Below are positions 1-14,124 of a DNA stretch of 64,000 nt, in pieces. The notes beneath the pieces were generated by a model. That model ran no database searches. It was not told the origin of the DNA and worked only from the letters and a program-made list of their open reading frames with translations. Both the position numbers and the translations under genes were made by a program. Origin of the DNA: Apiosordaria backusii (Eukaryota; Ascomycota; Sordariomycetes; Sordariales; Lasiosphaeriaceae); assembly GCA_030549205.1 (NCBI GenBank), contig JAUKTV010000006.1, positions 1,754,501-1,818,500 of the forward strand. The letters are read 5' to 3'. Each line of letters begins with the position of its first letter. Positions within the stretch are counted from its first letter, which is position 1.

Positions 1-341
1 TTCAATAGTATATAAATAGTTATAATAAAAAATATAAAAATAATTACAATGTAATTACTAATATTTATATTATCTTTTTTATAAAAGGTTAAAAAAAAGG
101 AAAAAGATAAATAATTTAAAAAGATAATAAAGGTAATTTTAAAGGGTACCTTTATTATATATTATAAGAAAAAAATATAATAATTAAATTAATTTAATAA
201 TTAAAATATATTATTTATTATTAAAAGTTTTATATATAAAAAGTTAAAATATAAATATTTTAAAGATAATAAACTGTATTTACTTTTAAAGTATTTAATA
301 TAAAAGATATTTTAAATAATTTAATAAACTTTATTATTTAA
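1..341. other. AT-rich flank, no gene
   Basis: Very AT-rich DNA dominated by TA steps, with no reading frame or RNA gene visible. It is the sequence into which the large gypsy element starting at 347 was inserted, and it resumes at 27837. Confidence 0.6.
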
Positions 342-346
342 AAAGC
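342..346. repeat. Target-site duplication AAAGC, left copy
   Basis: AAAGC lies directly left of the first LTR. The same five bases follow the distal LTR at 27832-27836. A 5-bp duplication is normal for LTR-retrotransposon integration and ties the two LTRs to one insertion event. Confidence 0.85.
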
Positions 347-486
347 TAATGGAATACACTATAGCACTGCTTCAAATAGTAAGTGCAAAGATAATAAATT
401 GTAGAAGTAGAAGCTTAGCTACCTAGCTAAATATCTATAATACCAGGTTATATAATCTAGGAATTGTATATATCTATATCCTTATA
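347..486 (-). repeat. gypsy-1 3' LTR
   Basis: 140 bp, minus orientation. It matches 27692-27831 over its full length with differences that are mostly C/T or G/A. On the minus strand it starts TATAAGG, the mutated form of TGCAAGG in the other copy. A purine tract lies just inside at 487-498. Confidence 0.85.
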
Positions 487-498
487 ATGCCTCCTTTA
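487..498 (-). other. gypsy-1 polypurine tract
   Basis: The minus strand reads AAAGGAGG (complement of 490-497) three bases before the 3' LTR. This is the expected position of the plus-strand primer for reverse transcription. A similar AAAAGGAGG tract precedes the LTRs at 40181 and 60172. Confidence 0.6.
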
Positions 499-3400
499 TT
501 TACTAACTTTACCCTAAAGCTGCCCTTTTAACTATATCTCCTTTATATACTATACTCTATTACTATATAATATTAATATAATTTAACGCTTCTACTATAC
601 TATAGTTCCTTTTCTTATTTCTAGCTATACTAATAATCCTTTAATATCGATATCCTTACTACTATACCATACCATCTTCTATATTATCTTAAACAATGCT
701 ATTTCTTCTATTTATACTTTTTTAAAATTAAAGCTTAACACTTTAGCCATACCTACTTAATATTACCTTTTAAAGCTCTAACTATATTAATACCATTTAT
801 CCTTTTATTTATTTATACTATACTATTTCTTATTTACCTTTTTAATTTAACAATTAACTAATTTTAAAAATCTAGCCTATTTTAAGCTATAATCTTATTA
901 TACTAAAATTACCTACGTCTTACCTTCTCTACTTTCTATATCTCTTTTATTCTTACTTTTATCTCTTTATATTTACATTCTATATTCAATATCTACTCTA
1001 TTATTAATTTATTATCGGCTATAATAGGCTAAAGGTCTATAACTTAAAAAGTAATAAATTAAAAGGTAAAAAGCTATACTATTATAATTAAAGCTAGCAG
1101 TTAAAGTATAATAGGTTAGATTTATAAAAAAAATAGGCTATACTATTATATTTAAAGTAAAAGACTAGAGTTTAAAAGTATTTAACTATAATACTATAGT
1201 AAGAGTAAAGGGTTAGATCTTAAAAGTAGTAAACTATAGTATTATAACTAAAGTAAGAAGTTAAATCTTAAAGGTAGTAAGCTATACTACTATAATTTAT
1301 AAAGCTTATTATACTACCTTTATTAGCTTATTCTTTATAAACAGTCCCTCTAGTTTAAAATAAGTTTTAAAAGTATCAATCCTATAGACTAAATCTTATA
1401 GAATATTTTACTATCTACTAAATTTTATTTTAATTTACAATACTTTTTCTACTTAATCTACTAATTACTTTACTTTCTATAAATGCTTACTTATATTTAT
1501 TAAGTCTTAATAAATATATAAAGTACTATTTAAGTTTACTATTATTATTAAATCGTCAAATTTATTAATTTCCTACTTTTATTTAAAACTATCTACAAGC
1601 TTATTATCGTTTCTATTAGTTATAATATTAATATTAACTGCAGTCGACTTTAATAGCTAGTTTTATTAATTATATAGTAGCTTTCTTAATATAGTCAGTT
1701 AAATATTATTTTTACTTAAAGCAATCTCTATCGGTACTGCTTTTAATATATATATTATAATTATATATTTAAATCCAAATAATAAGATTATTTTCTCTAA
1801 GTAATCTTATATAAGACCTTTATAATCGACTTTATTAAAGTTATTATATATTAATCTTAGTATTAATACCTTCTTAATTATAAACCTTACTTTAATAATA
1901 GCCTTAAATACCGCTATGTCCTATATTAACATTAACTATCTAGTTAAGTATATTTATTCTAATTTATTATACTATATATATAGTTCTATAGTAGCTATTT
2001 TAAATATATCGGTTAGTTTTTCGATATACTTTTATTATTTAAATTCATCGGTTTCCTCCTATTTAGTTAAAAATAGAACTGTACTATATTATTATTTATA
2101 ACTGGTATTGTTATAATACTTAACTATATAGTCGATAATGTTTATATTTTAACTATTTACTATAAGAAGGTATTGCTTATTTTCGATATATATATCTAAG
2201 TTAAGCAATACTAAAATAACTACTACTATAGTCTATTATCTATAGTAATATACTATATTTACTAATAGAAAAGTATCTTCTATAGCTTTTAACTTTTTAA
2301 TATACTTTATAATTATATCTATTTAACATTATACTATTTCTTTAACTTTAATATCTTATTACCTATAGTCTCTAACTTTTTCCCTTTCTTTTTATTTTAT
2401 CTTAAAAATAAGTTCTACTTAATAGTTTATAATACTATAGAAAATTAGTATTTAGGTTTATACTTTAAAAGTATTATATATTTAATTATTATTAGTCTAG
2501 TTATTATTAATTTAAAAGTCTAATATAGTAATCTATAAGTTAAGTATAAGCTCTAGGCTGCTATTTTTCTAAATGTCTTAGTAAAACCTTTCTTAGTCTC
2601 TATACTATACTATTAAAAAGAAAAAGCTATTTTATAAAGGTACTACTAATTAATTAAAGGCTTCCTTATAATTCTTCTATATAGTATATTAAGTTTTAAA
2701 TATAAATATTTTAAAGTTAAACTTACCTTAATTCCTACTAATAGTATAGTATAAAATTAGTCTTCTTTTAACCTATTTACTATCCTTTAGGTTTTCTATT
2801 AATATCGAACGTACTAACTAATAGACTTCTATTACTTTATTAAAAGTACTAAGATACTTAGTCTTTTTATTTATAATAATATAGTACTTTAATACTAGGT
2901 TTAAAGTAGGTACTTATTTCTTATTATTAGTATAATATAGTAGTAGTATTTCTACTATCTATTTATAGCTTAGTATTAACTATATTAATGATACTAACTA
3001 GTTTAAAATAAGAAGGATTAGAGGTTTATAAACGTTACTGTCATTTACTATATTAGTTTTTATTTATCAGTTATATTAATTTAAAAGTCGCTTAATTTAA
3101 TTATTTTTAATATTAATAAGAAGCTTATAATATAGTAATACCTATATTAATATTAGCTTCATAATCTTATATAGCGTAGATATATATATCGATAGAAAAG
3201 GTAGTAGGGATAATAGAAAAGGTTATAAAAAAATAATACTAGTAATAGTTTAAAAATATTAATAGTAAAAAACTAAAAATCTTTAAGAAATTAGATTCTT
3301 TAAATTACTATATAGTAAAGGAAAAAGCTTATTATAAACATTCTCCTTCTTTTACTTTTATCAACTACTTCTATATTACTTTGATATTTATTTTTAATAT

Positions 3401-3850
3401 AATATCGACTTTTTTACTGAAATCCTCTTCTTATAGTACTACTTTAATAAACATCCTCTCTTTTTTAATAGTACTTTAAGGTACTTTTAAAATAACGAAT
3501 ATTTAGCATTATAGTTATATATTATATTTAAGGTATTTTCTATAAATACTGTCTTTAAATACTATTAATTCTATTAATTCTAAAAGCCTTTTTACTTAAT
3601 AAAATATTTAATAATAGACTTTTCTTTATACTATTTAATCCTTCTTTTTAAAATCTTTTCTACTTTAAACTTCTTCTTTCTATCCTTACTATTTACTATT
3701 ACTACTCTTTATAGAAGCTTACTATATCTTTTAAAGAAATCCTTACTATTAAATACTAATATTAACTAAGTAATTAATACCGTTAAGTATATTTACTATA
3801 TAAATAGTAGCTTAAGCTTATATATTAATTTTACTATAAGCTTTTACTAT
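499..3850 (-). other. gypsy-1 3' internal region, no intact gene
   Basis: AT-rich, RIP-mutated sequence between the degraded integrase and the 3' LTR. All frames are broken on both strands. The longest frame, 61 codons at 1916-2101 on the plus strand, has a composition expected by chance in such DNA. No further domain is recognised. Confidence 0.5.
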
Positions 3851-6500
3851 TTTAAAAGGACCAGTTTACTACTATTTATACTTTCTATTAGGTTTACTTA
3901 AAAGTTAATATCTATAATAAAGCTTAAAATATACTATATCTTTAAGCTTAAACTTCTATAACTTCTTTCTAATATTACTTACTATCTTTATAGTAATTAT
4001 AGTATATACTAATGCTATTTTTGCTTTTTACTTTAATAATATTCTTTTTATCTTTAATACTAACTTCTTACTTATATCCTTCTTTAATTTAAATACTATA
4101 TCGACTATTAACCTTAGTTTAAACCTATAGACTAACTTTAATAAGCTAGTATTAATAGTAAAGATATATACTATATTTAGGTTATATTATAATACTGGTA
4201 ATAAGTCTGTTTATAGTATACTACTATTATTAATAGCTATATAATACCTTATAGCTAACTTAATTAATTAATTCTTCCTTTTAAATATACCATTAGTTTA
4301 TAAATATTAGGCTATAAATATTAATAGTTTAGTATATAATACCTTAAAAACTCCTTACTATAATTCCGATATAAATTTAAAATCCTAATTTAAAATAATT
4401 TCAAATAGAACTTCCTAATTGTATAGTATAAAGTAACTTATCAATTACTTACCCTATCTTTATACTATTTACTTTATATTATTTAATAATAGTAGTATAT
4501 ACTTAAAGTATTTATTTATAACTATAAAGAGTATATTAAATCTATCCTTTAGTACTATATAAAATTTACTTTTAAGTACTATTAATATTACTATAATAAA
4601 GTTGATATTAATTGTATAGTTAAATATAAATAGGCTTTTAATAGGATTGACTTTACCTAAGTCCTTTTATTATAAGATTAAGTTTTCTAAATGTTTAAAA
4701 AAATAGTATATATATTCTTTAATTATTTTTATTATATTAGTAAAAAAGTAATTAGTAAGCTCTTTTATTATATATATAGGGCTAAAATAGTATTTATCGT
4801 TATATACTATATAAAGTAAATCTTAAAGGCAACTTTATAGTATATAAAGACAGACTTTACTTCTATATAGCTTATAGTATAATAGACTGTCCTTAATTAT
4901 AAATAATATACCAACTACTATTTCCAGTATTTTAAGGTTTTTAATATACTTTTTCTATCTTTTAATAATAAAGTTTAAGATTTTTTAATACTTAATGTCA
5001 GTTTTATAACCCTCTTTAAATTTCTTTTTAAACATAAATACTACCTTAATATATATAGTAATATAACTATAATAACCGTCAATCTATATATTATTAAGCT
5101 TTAATACTTTTAAATTAACATTTAATTTATTATCGTCCTTTAATAGTAAATATAATAATATATTTAATATAAAATTCAATTTACTATAAATATACTAAAC
5201 TTCTAATAAATACTATATTAAGTATATTACTACTAATATTATTTTAAAGTTAAGCTTATTTATATTTACTATTTTAAGTAAAGACTGGTTAATAATATCC
5301 TTTAAAGTATAATAATCTATTAATACTACCACTTCCTATATAGTAAACTGTAACCATTTCTATAACTTCCTATAAGCCTATACTAAGCCTATTACCTTAA
5401 GCTTTATTAGCCAATATTTAATTTTAATATTAATTATTTTACAATTAAAATATATTATAGGCTAAATAGTATTAATAAAGATTTTCTTACTATCCTACTT
5501 ATCGCCTTTAATATAAAATACTATAATGCTTATACTATATTTATATAAATCTACCTTTATAAACACTGGCCTTTTATAGTCTTAATAAATTAAGAATATA
5601 GGCTTAGTAAGGTAATTCTATAGTATATTAAAGGATTCTACTTTAGCCTCTATTAACTTAAAGGTTATTTTTATAATATAACCTTTCCTTTTTACCTTAG
5701 TATTCTTTTCTTTTACTAAATTACTATCCTTAATGCCTCTTTTTAAAAGGAAAGCTTTTCTATTTTTTAAAGGTTAGATTTTATTTTAAAACTATAGTAT
5801 AAAGATCTTAAAGAAAGTTACTATCTTAATATATTATTTTAAAACTTTTAAGGTAATTAGCATCTTTAATTTAGAAATCGCTTCTATACAATCCTCTATT
5901 ATTACTATATCTAAACTATTAACTTAAAATCTAAGTAACTATACTAATATAAATTTAAAAAAAGACTTTTTAAGATTAATACTAAGGTTTAAACTTTTAA
6001 AAAGTTTAAAGATAATATTAATATACTCTATATACTCCTCTATCGTTTTACTAAATATAATTATATTATTAATATATATACGGTAAAAATCCTTATATAA
6101 TATTAAATAATAATCTATAAATCGCTATATATAAACTAGCAAATTTTTAATACCTATAAAGGCTACTTAATTAAATTCTAAGCCTTATAGGCTTATTAGA
6201 ATTATCTTATTTTAATAAAGGCTTTATATTAGTAATTAATAAAGGAATATTAAAACGTTTATTACTATAAGGTAGTTACTACTAACTATAATATTAAAAA
6301 TCTTTTCTTAATATGGTAAAAGGTAATTATCTAATACTATAACTTTATTAATAAAGTATAAGTCGACTACTATTTAACCTTTCTTTATACCGTTAACTAT
6401 TTTCTATACTATAAAGACTAAGTAACTAAATAATATATGCTTTATTATAAAGTCTATCTTCCTTTAATTATAGAAATTTCTTTAAATAGTATCTACTATT
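3851..6500 (-). pseudogene. gypsy-1 pol remnant: reverse transcriptase, RNase H, integrase
   Basis: Read on the minus strand from about 6480, the degraded translation follows the gypsy pol order. First comes an RT start (VVDL...NKV...DNYLLPY), then the catalytic site at 6065-6076 reading Y-I-N-N in place of Y-V-D-D and followed by IIIFSKT. An RNase H region follows at about 5.5-5.2 kb. The integrase core and its C-terminal part (AIRYYIA, then LVYRFKLRL) lie between about 4.8 and 3.9 kb. Many stops interrupt it, mostly TAG/TAA where Gln or Trp is expected, as RIP produces. The nested copia-1 starts just upstream in the element's own orientation. Confidence 0.8.
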
Positions 6501-6523
6501 TTCATCTTTTTTATATTAAAAAG

Positions 6524-7358
6524 TATTAGAATAGGTATGGCTAATTACGGGCCTAAGGGCCCTATAATTTGGTACTTACACACTAGCTTATAGTATAGCG
6601 GAAGTCTTATGCGTAATACCTATAGCTTAGTGTTAAGGTACTAGAATATAGCACCTTGCAGGTATTGCAGAATAGAAATATAGTAGGTAAATAATTATAT
6701 TATAGTGCTAGCCTTCTATAAATCCACTGTAATAATCTCTATAGTAGAGTTTGTACTTGACCTTTACTATATACTTACCGACTAATGTACAGTGCTTTGC
6801 ATATCCTAGTAGGCAAATAGGCTAAAGTACGGCTTAGTTAACCCCGAGGTTTGCTAAGCTCTATAAACCACTTATTAAACCCTCTATAGTTCCTGACCTA
6901 TAAGGCCTATAGGCCTATAATTTAATATAGTAATAATATACCTACTTAACTATAGGCCTATTAATTTTTAGCTAATTTAGCTAGTCTAATAGTTAGTTAT
7001 AGGTTTTATAGATAGCTAAGTTAGTATAGTTTATAGCTCTTTAAAAATCGACTTACAGTTATATAAAAGGGCCGTAAAACCAAGCATCCCTAACCTAAAG
7101 TGTAAGTTAATATAGGGTTAAGGTCAGGCTATTTATATTGCCTATAGTAGTAGGCCTTAATAGCCTAAATATAAAATTATAGGTAGTTTAGCTTACTAGT
7201 TAATAGGATATAGGCCTTTAAATAGCCCTATAATAAAGTAAAGTACCAGGTAAATGTTAGGCAACTAACGGATAGGCTTTTCTACTTAAGCTTCTACTAT
7301 ATAGTATAATAGCAGCTATCTATTATAAATTTAAGCCTTATAGAGACTTAGTTTAATA
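6524..7358 (-). repeat. copia-1 3' LTR
   Basis: 835 bp in reverse orientation. On the minus strand it begins TATTAAAC (from TGTTAAAC) and ends in CCTATTCTAATA. It matches the LTRs at 13291, 17170, 24854 and 33536 and is heavily RIP-mutated throughout. Confidence 0.85.
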
Positions 7359-7831
7359 CTCCTTCTTTACTTATAGTAAGTAGTAGGCTTAGATTTAAAT
7401 TTAAGGCCTACTATAGTAAGCTAAAATTAATAAACTAACTAGCTAACTAAAAAATTAAAATACAAGGTATATAAAGCGTTAAGGCCTATATATTTAAGCG
7501 TTAAGTAACTACTTTTATAAGCTAAATTATAAAGGAAAATTAAATATAGAAAGGGTAGTTTTCTAATCTATTCCTCTATTGACTTTTCCTCTATAGGCCT
7601 ATTCTTTAAGTCCAAAAGACCTATAAAGGTTTTGAATTTTTAACTAGCTAGTAGTTTAATTAGCCTATTAGCCGGCATTTATTTAGTATTTAGGTAATTA
7701 ATAATAACCTATAATACCCTAACTTACTCCTTAACCTAATAGTATTTTAATAATATATACTTAGTACAATTATAAAGGGCTAGGTTATAGACAGTAATTA
7801 TAGAGCTAATATTATTACTATATAGAAAGGT

Positions 7832-9282
7832 AAAGCCTACTATAGTATACCCTAGCTCTTTATAAATCCCCCTAATCTATAGAGCCTTATAAATAGCCTT
7901 AATAAATATATTGGTTTTAGCCTTTAAAGTAAAAAGGCTTATAATACTAACCTTCTTTAATTTCTAATTTATAGAGCCTTCAGCTACTTTAAATACCGTA
8001 AGTAGATTTTAAGTCCTTTAAGTCCTTTATAAAGTCTAAATCTACAAAGCCTATAAGTACTATAGTACCTTCTTTTTTAGTAGGTCCAGTAATATAGCTA
8101 TAGGCAATTACTAAATTCTCTATACTATTTAAATACTTTAAAAGGTTTTTAACGGCGTTTAAGTTTACTATAGTAGGTTACTATATACTTTTTAAAAGTT
8201 ACTATACTATAAAAGTAATATTAAGCTTTATTTAAGTTATTAGATATATTATAGTGCCTACTATATATTAGAATAGTATATAATCTAACTTATTTATAGG
8301 GCTTTCTTTTAGTTTATGGTCTTTATACTGGGCTACTATTCTAGGCTATAAAGGAACTAGTATTTTATAGCTATTTTTAAAGTTAAAGGTCTTAATTGCT
8401 TTCTATATATACTAGGCTTAGCTAAGCTATAGAAGAAAGCAATATCTATCCCTTATTATTTAGATCTTTAAAAAAAAGGAAGCCGGCCTTCTATCTTCTA
8501 TTAGGTAAACCTTATTTAAGCTTTTTTTAAACCGTTAAATATAGGCCTTATTAAAGTTTATAATTAAATAATTATTAATATAGGTTATTATAAAAATTCT
8601 ATCCTTAAGATTATAAAAGATAGTAGAGTTAGAAATTAATACTATAAAACTCTTTTTTTTAATAGCTTAATAAGTTTAGCTTATTAAAGTCTAAGGCTTT
8701 ACTTTAAACTATATAAAGCCTTAAAAAGGTAAATTATTTAACTGGTTTTAAGCTTAAAGCTTTGCTTATATAGCTTAACTTTAATAGTTAAGTTTATTAA
8801 TTAGTAGAATTTATAAAAGCCCTTAAATATAGTAATATAATTCTTCTCTTTTAAATAGCTATTAAAAAATGCCTTTATAAAATCGATCTACTTTATTTTC
8901 TTATTTAATAAAGCTACTATAGTTAATAGTATATACTAAGTAGGTAGTATAGTAATAAAGATAAAGGTCTTTATAAAATCTAAACCTTTCTTTTATAAGA
9001 ATCTTCTAATAATTAATTTAGCTTTAAACTTTAAAAGCCTAGTTTTTTTATTAGTTTTTTATATAGTATTAACCTACTAGTTAGTAATGTATAGCCTTTA
9101 AGAAGAGTATTTTAAAGAAGGAATTTAAAGGTTTTTTAATTAACTATTTACCTAAATTTACTATATATAGCCTTTAGCTAATAGGATTTTTTAAGGTTCT
9201 TTAATACTTATTTTAGTATTTAAAGTAGTAAACTAATACTAGAAGGACCTTTAAATACCCTATAGTAATAGGCTTTAGCCTT
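7832..9282 (-). pseudogene. copia-1 reverse transcriptase and RNase H remnant
   Basis: On the minus strand this region mirrors copia-2 22930-24380. The RT active site is at 8571-8582 and reads Y-I-N-N. The RNase H part lies nearer 7.9-8.1 kb. Stops and frameshifts interrupt it throughout, and no functional product is possible. Confidence 0.75.
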
Positions 9283-12200
9283 AACTAATATTAATTTAAT
9301 AAATTAACTAGTACCTATTTTAATATCTTTATTTACATTTAAGTATGGTTTTTCTACTTTTATTAGTAAGTAGTTTTTAATAGAGGATTTTAAGCCGACC
9401 TTAAAGCCTATAATAGGCTTATTAAAAGGCTTTAAGCTACTATCGATTATAGCCTTTTAAATAGTAGGCCTACTAATTAGTTTACTACTAAAGAATTTTT
9501 CAGTATTAACTTATTGGCTAATTTACAAACTTAATTAGCCGATTAAGTTATATTTAAAACATAGGTTACTATCTTTATTTACTAATTATAGTAGTTCTAT
9601 TCTTTCTTAGTTTAAATCCCCTTTTAAAATAGCAATAATACTTTAAATTATAGTAGGTTTATCTACTATATTTATAAAGGAAGATTTTACTATTATCCTT
9701 TTAGCTGGTATCTATACTTAGTAGGTCTTACTTTTAAAGACAGTTAATAACTTACTAAGCTCTATATAAGCCTATAGCTTTAAAGCTTTAAACCTTTTTT
9801 TAATTAAAATAAAGAGCTTTATAAAAGAGCCTATAGCTTTAAACCAGCTTAAGTCTGGCTTATAAGAAAGAAAAGGCTTTAATTTATTATAGAGCGTTTA
9901 ATAAGGAGTTAGGTCCTTATTATTAACTATAGTATAGTTAATTAATTTAAATACTATAGGCACTATATAGTACTATAGATATTAGGGAAGCTATAATAAT
10001 ACTATTGTAGTTTATAACCGGTTTAAAAATACTTTAATAGAACGTTTAATTAGGCTATTTTACTTATAAATATAGGGCATAAAAGTAGAAAATTCAATAC
10101 CTTTAGTAGAAAATTAGGCTTATAATTTATAGTTAATTTCTTTCCTACTATTATAGTAGAAATAAATAGAGTACCGGTTATAGCGATTCTTTAGGCTTTT
10201 AAAAAAGCCTTTTATAGTACTTAGTATAGTTAGTTTTTTAACATTTAGTAAGTAAAAGGCCTACTTAAACTAGGATTTTCAATTTACTAAAATTAATATT
10301 ATAGGGAGCCTATTATAGGGTATAGGCTTAATTTTAAAAGTATTGTCTTTAATAGAACCTAAGGCCTTAAAAGGATTTAGAATAGTAGAAAATTAAAGCC
10401 TTTTTACTGCTTTAGCCTTATTATAAGCTAAGTATTAAAAATCTACTTTTTTTATTTAATTTAGGTTTAGAAGCTTAGTAGTAATTTTACTGGTCTTTTT
10501 TAACAGTATTAGGTTTATATAACCTAATCTAATATACCATTTTAATACTATTTAAAGTAATTTACTATAGTAGTTTATAGCAATATTAGGGATATTTTTA
10601 ATAGCCTTTATAAGTATATAGCCCCCCTAAGCCTCTTTTTAATTAAGTAAGCCGGAGTTACTTAAGCTATTAAAGCCTTCTATAAGTTAATAGAGCTTTT
10701 TAATAGGTCTGCCCTAACTAGATCTTCTAAAGCTAGGGTTATTTAAGCTATTAAAGCTTTCTATAGGCTAATAAAGCTCTATTCCTTTAAGTATATTCTG
10801 GCTATAGCCTTTTTTATAGTTAGACTTAAACCCTTTAAGCCTATAGAGCTTTACCTCTTAAGCATTTAAATTAAAGTTAATAGTACTATTACTATTTAGC
10901 TTTATAGACCTATTACTAGGCCTTTAAAGGTTTAAATCGACCTTCGAATAGCTATCCTTTTAAAATAAAGGCCTATTAAAAAGCTCTACTATTAATTTTC
11001 GCTTCCGACTAATAACATTAAAACTTACGTTATAGTAAATAATAAGCCTCTTTACCCCCTATAATTTTAAAAAGAAGCTTAAAGCCTTAAAATCGAATAC
11101 CGCTATCGGGGCTTTATTAGGCCTATACAGTACTTTCTTTTTAACCTAACCGCTAACCTTATAGTATAGTATACTATTAAAAAGGTTAATATTAAATTAA
11201 AGAATATATAGAGTATTTTTAAGCTTAAGCTTAGTATATTTAAAAGGTTCTTTTTATAAAAGTACTATAAATATAGCAGTTTTAAAGCCCTTAAGCATTA
11301 AAAGACCTTCTTCTATATAAATTATCCTTAGTAAGCTATTATTAAGTTTATAATTAGTAAACTATTTTTAACTGTTAATAATATAGTTAGTAAACTTAAT
11401 ATTATATAGAAGGGTATCCTTTAAAGAAAGTACTACTAAGGCCTTACCTTTAGTACTTTTAATACCTTTAATAGGCCTTATAAATACTATATAAATACCT
11501 TTATTACTATCGTTACTATTAAAATCTTTAAAGATCTTTAAAGTTAGGTTATAGAAGTTTACTATATAAGCAAATAAATCTTTAGCTTTAGGCCTTTTTT
11601 TAAAGCCTTTAAGCCTTTTAAAGCCTTTCTTTTTTTTCTTTTAAAGAAAGCTATTAAAGCTATTAGGGCTACTATTGCCATTACTTTTAAGTTTTTTATT
11701 TAAAAAAGCCTTCTTTTTAATACCTTTATAAAGGCCTTTTCTACTTTTATAGACTATACCTTTAATAACTATAAAGGCTAGGATATACTGTTTTTCTAAT
11801 AGGTCTGCTATTAAAAAGCTTAAGTTAATAGTATTTATATTTTAGCCTAATACTTTAATAGTCTATATAGTACTTTATTACCTTTTAACTTACTATAGAA
11901 AGCTCTTTTCTATAGCCTATAGGTATTAATTTACTTAATCTATAACCTAAAGGTCGATACTAGTTAGTATAAGCCAGCTAACTATATTAAAAAACTTAGT
12001 ATTAAAGTCTATTAAAAAGCCTATAAATTAGTAAAAGTTTAAAGAATGGTATTCCTTATTAAGGTTTCCTTACTATAATTTAGTACTATAAAAATACCTT
12101 TAAATAAACAGTTTATAGGCTTTAATAAGGTTTATTTATTATAAAATAAAAACTTAAGGGCTTAAGACTATATTATTTTAAAATAACATTAATAGTAAGG

Positions 12201-13274
12201 CCTATTTAATATTACTTTAGTAAGCTACTATAGTAGGGTCCTCTATAAAAGTAGCTATATCGATAGTATATAGTATAATATTTAGACCCTATTTCTATAA
12301 ATTAAAATTCTTAAGGCCTATAAGTCTTTAGTTAGTAAGGAATTTATAGACCTTTTTAATTATTTTAATAGCAATAGTAGTATAAAGGACCTTAATAAAA
12401 CCACTATTAGCTCTAAATCTTAACTAATAGGCTACTATAGTTTTTTAATATATAGCTTTAACTATTACTAAAGGTACAGTTATAGTAGCCTTAGGCCGAT
12501 TTAAAGTGCTTTAAGCTACTATTAGGAGCTTAATTTACTCTACTATTTTAATTATAGTACTTTATAACTATTAAATTTAGGCCTTTTACTCCTTTAATTA
12601 AATAGTAAAGGCCTATATACAGTAAGAATCCACTGATTCTTCCTCCCTAAAAGACCCCTACCTAGGCCCTATATTTTACATTTTCGAATCTATAGAAGGC
12701 TTAATACGCTTACTACTAAAGCATCCTATAGGACTCTAAGACTTTAACCTAGTACCGTTTTTAACTAAGGCTTTAATTATAGTTTACTTTATATAGTAAA
12801 AAGGCTAGGTCTATAGCGTTTAAGAGCCTTAAAGAATAGGCTCTATTTTATATAGTAAATTACTGCAACTACTAGCAGTAATAGTAGTTAAGAAGGTCGC
12901 TTTACCTTTTTACTTTTTTACCTACTTTTAGGATTTACAGAACTATCTATCTAGCTATAGTTAAGGTAAAAGGCTATTTTTAGCTTTTATAAGCTTAGAG
13001 CTTATAGGCCTTTAATGCCTTATTAGGCCTAATTTTTACATACTTTACGGTATAATAAATTTAATAGCAAGTATAAATTTAAACCTTATAGGCCTCTAGA
13101 AAACCTAATAAGGTAAGGTAAGCCTAGTATTTACCTTATAACCCTACTTTGATAGATAGGCTTTAAAATCAGTGATTTTATAGCCTACTTATAGCGCAGT
13201 CTATAATGGCCTAAACCGTTATTTATAAAAGGCTCTAAACTTAAGTTTATAAGCCTATAACTTAGTTAAATATC
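9283..13274 (-). pseudogene. copia-1 5' internal region (gag, protease, integrase remnants)
   Basis: Co-linear with the 5' internal region of copia-2 on the opposite strand, including an uninterrupted integrase region near 10.1 kb where copia-2 carries a 970-bp insertion. All frames are broken by RIP-type changes. Gag and protease are assigned from position only. Confidence 0.55.
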
Positions 13275-13290
13275 TTCTAGGCTTATAACC
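13275..13290 (-). other. copia-1 primer-binding site (half-tRNA type)
   Basis: On the minus strand the bases right after the 5' LTR read GGTTATAAGCCTAG. With RIP changes allowed this is complementary to the anticodon arm of initiator tRNA-Met, whose sequence is about GGGCTCATAACC. The same site follows the LTRs ending at 17963 and 34401. Confidence 0.6.
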
Positions 13291-14124
13291 TATTTAAATA
13301 GGTATAGCCAATTATAGCCCTAAAGGCCCTGTAATTAGTACTTATATACTAGCTTATAGTATAGTAAAAGTCTTACATATAATACCTATAGCTTAATACT
13401 GGGGTATTAAAATACAGTACTATGTAAGTACTGTAGAATAGAAATATAATAGGTAAATAATTGTATTATAGTACTAGCCTTCTATAAATCTACTATAATA
13501 GTCTCTATAGTAAGGTTTGTACTCGACCTTTACTATATACCTACCGACTAACATACGGTACCTTATATACCCTAGCAGGCAGATAGGCTAAAGTATAGCT
13601 TGGTTAACCCCAAGGTTTGCTAAGCCCTATAAACCACTTACTAAGCCCTCTATAGCTCCCGACCTACAGGGCCTACAGGCCTATAATTTAGTATAGTAAT
13701 AATATACCTACTTAACTATAGGCCTACCAATTCTTAGCCAATTTAGCCAGCCCAGTAGTTGGCTATAGGTCTTATAAGCAGCTAAGTTAGTATAGTTTAT
13801 AGCTTTCTAAAAATCGACTTATAGCTATATAAAAGGGGCCGCAAAACCGAGCACCCCCAACCCAAAGTGCAGGTCAACGTAGGGTTAGGGTTAGGCCACT
13901 TATACTGCCTACAGTAGTAGGCCTTAGTAGCTTGAATATAAAAGTACAGGCAGTTTGGCCCATTGGTTAGCAGGATGTAGGCCTTTGAATAGCCCTGCAG
14001 TGAAGTAAGGTACCGGGCAAGTGCCGGGTAGCTGACGGGTAGGCTTTCCTACTTAAGCTTCCACCACGTAGTATAATAGTAGCCACCTACTGTAAACTAG
14101 GCCTTACAGGGACTTAGTTTAACA
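13291..14124 (-). repeat. copia-1 5' LTR, partly spared by RIP
   Basis: 834 bp in reverse orientation, ending in TTTAACA (TGTTAAAC on the minus strand). The outer part, about 13.8-14.1 kb, is clearly richer in G and C than the same part of the other LTR at 7.0-7.3 kb. The inner part near 13.3-13.5 kb is as mutated as the other copies. Confidence 0.85.

Larger units (their letters stand above)
6524..14124 (-). mobile_element. RIP-degraded Ty1/copia retrotransposon, copia-1
   Basis: 7.6 kb on the minus strand with LTRs 6524-7358 and 13291-14124. Its internal region is co-linear with copia-2 (17170-25687) in reverse complement and carries the same RT/RNase H remnants. The primer-binding site is on the minus strand at about 13275-13290 and the polypurine tract at 7359-7370. 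The five bases outside the two ends, AAAAG on the left and ATATC on the right, do not match, so a clean target duplication is missing. Confidence 0.85.

Noticed and set aside
1916..2101. 61-codon open frame in AT-rich DNA
   Set aside because: Its Tyr/Ile/Ser composition is that of random AT-rich DNA, it is opposite in strand to the gypsy-1 frame, and it has no domain or promoter.
13880..13896. TTAGGG repeated about twice, telomere-like
   Set aside because: It lies at a fixed position inside the copia LTR and recurs (as CCCTAA) in the other LTR copies, so it is LTR sequence and not a telomere.
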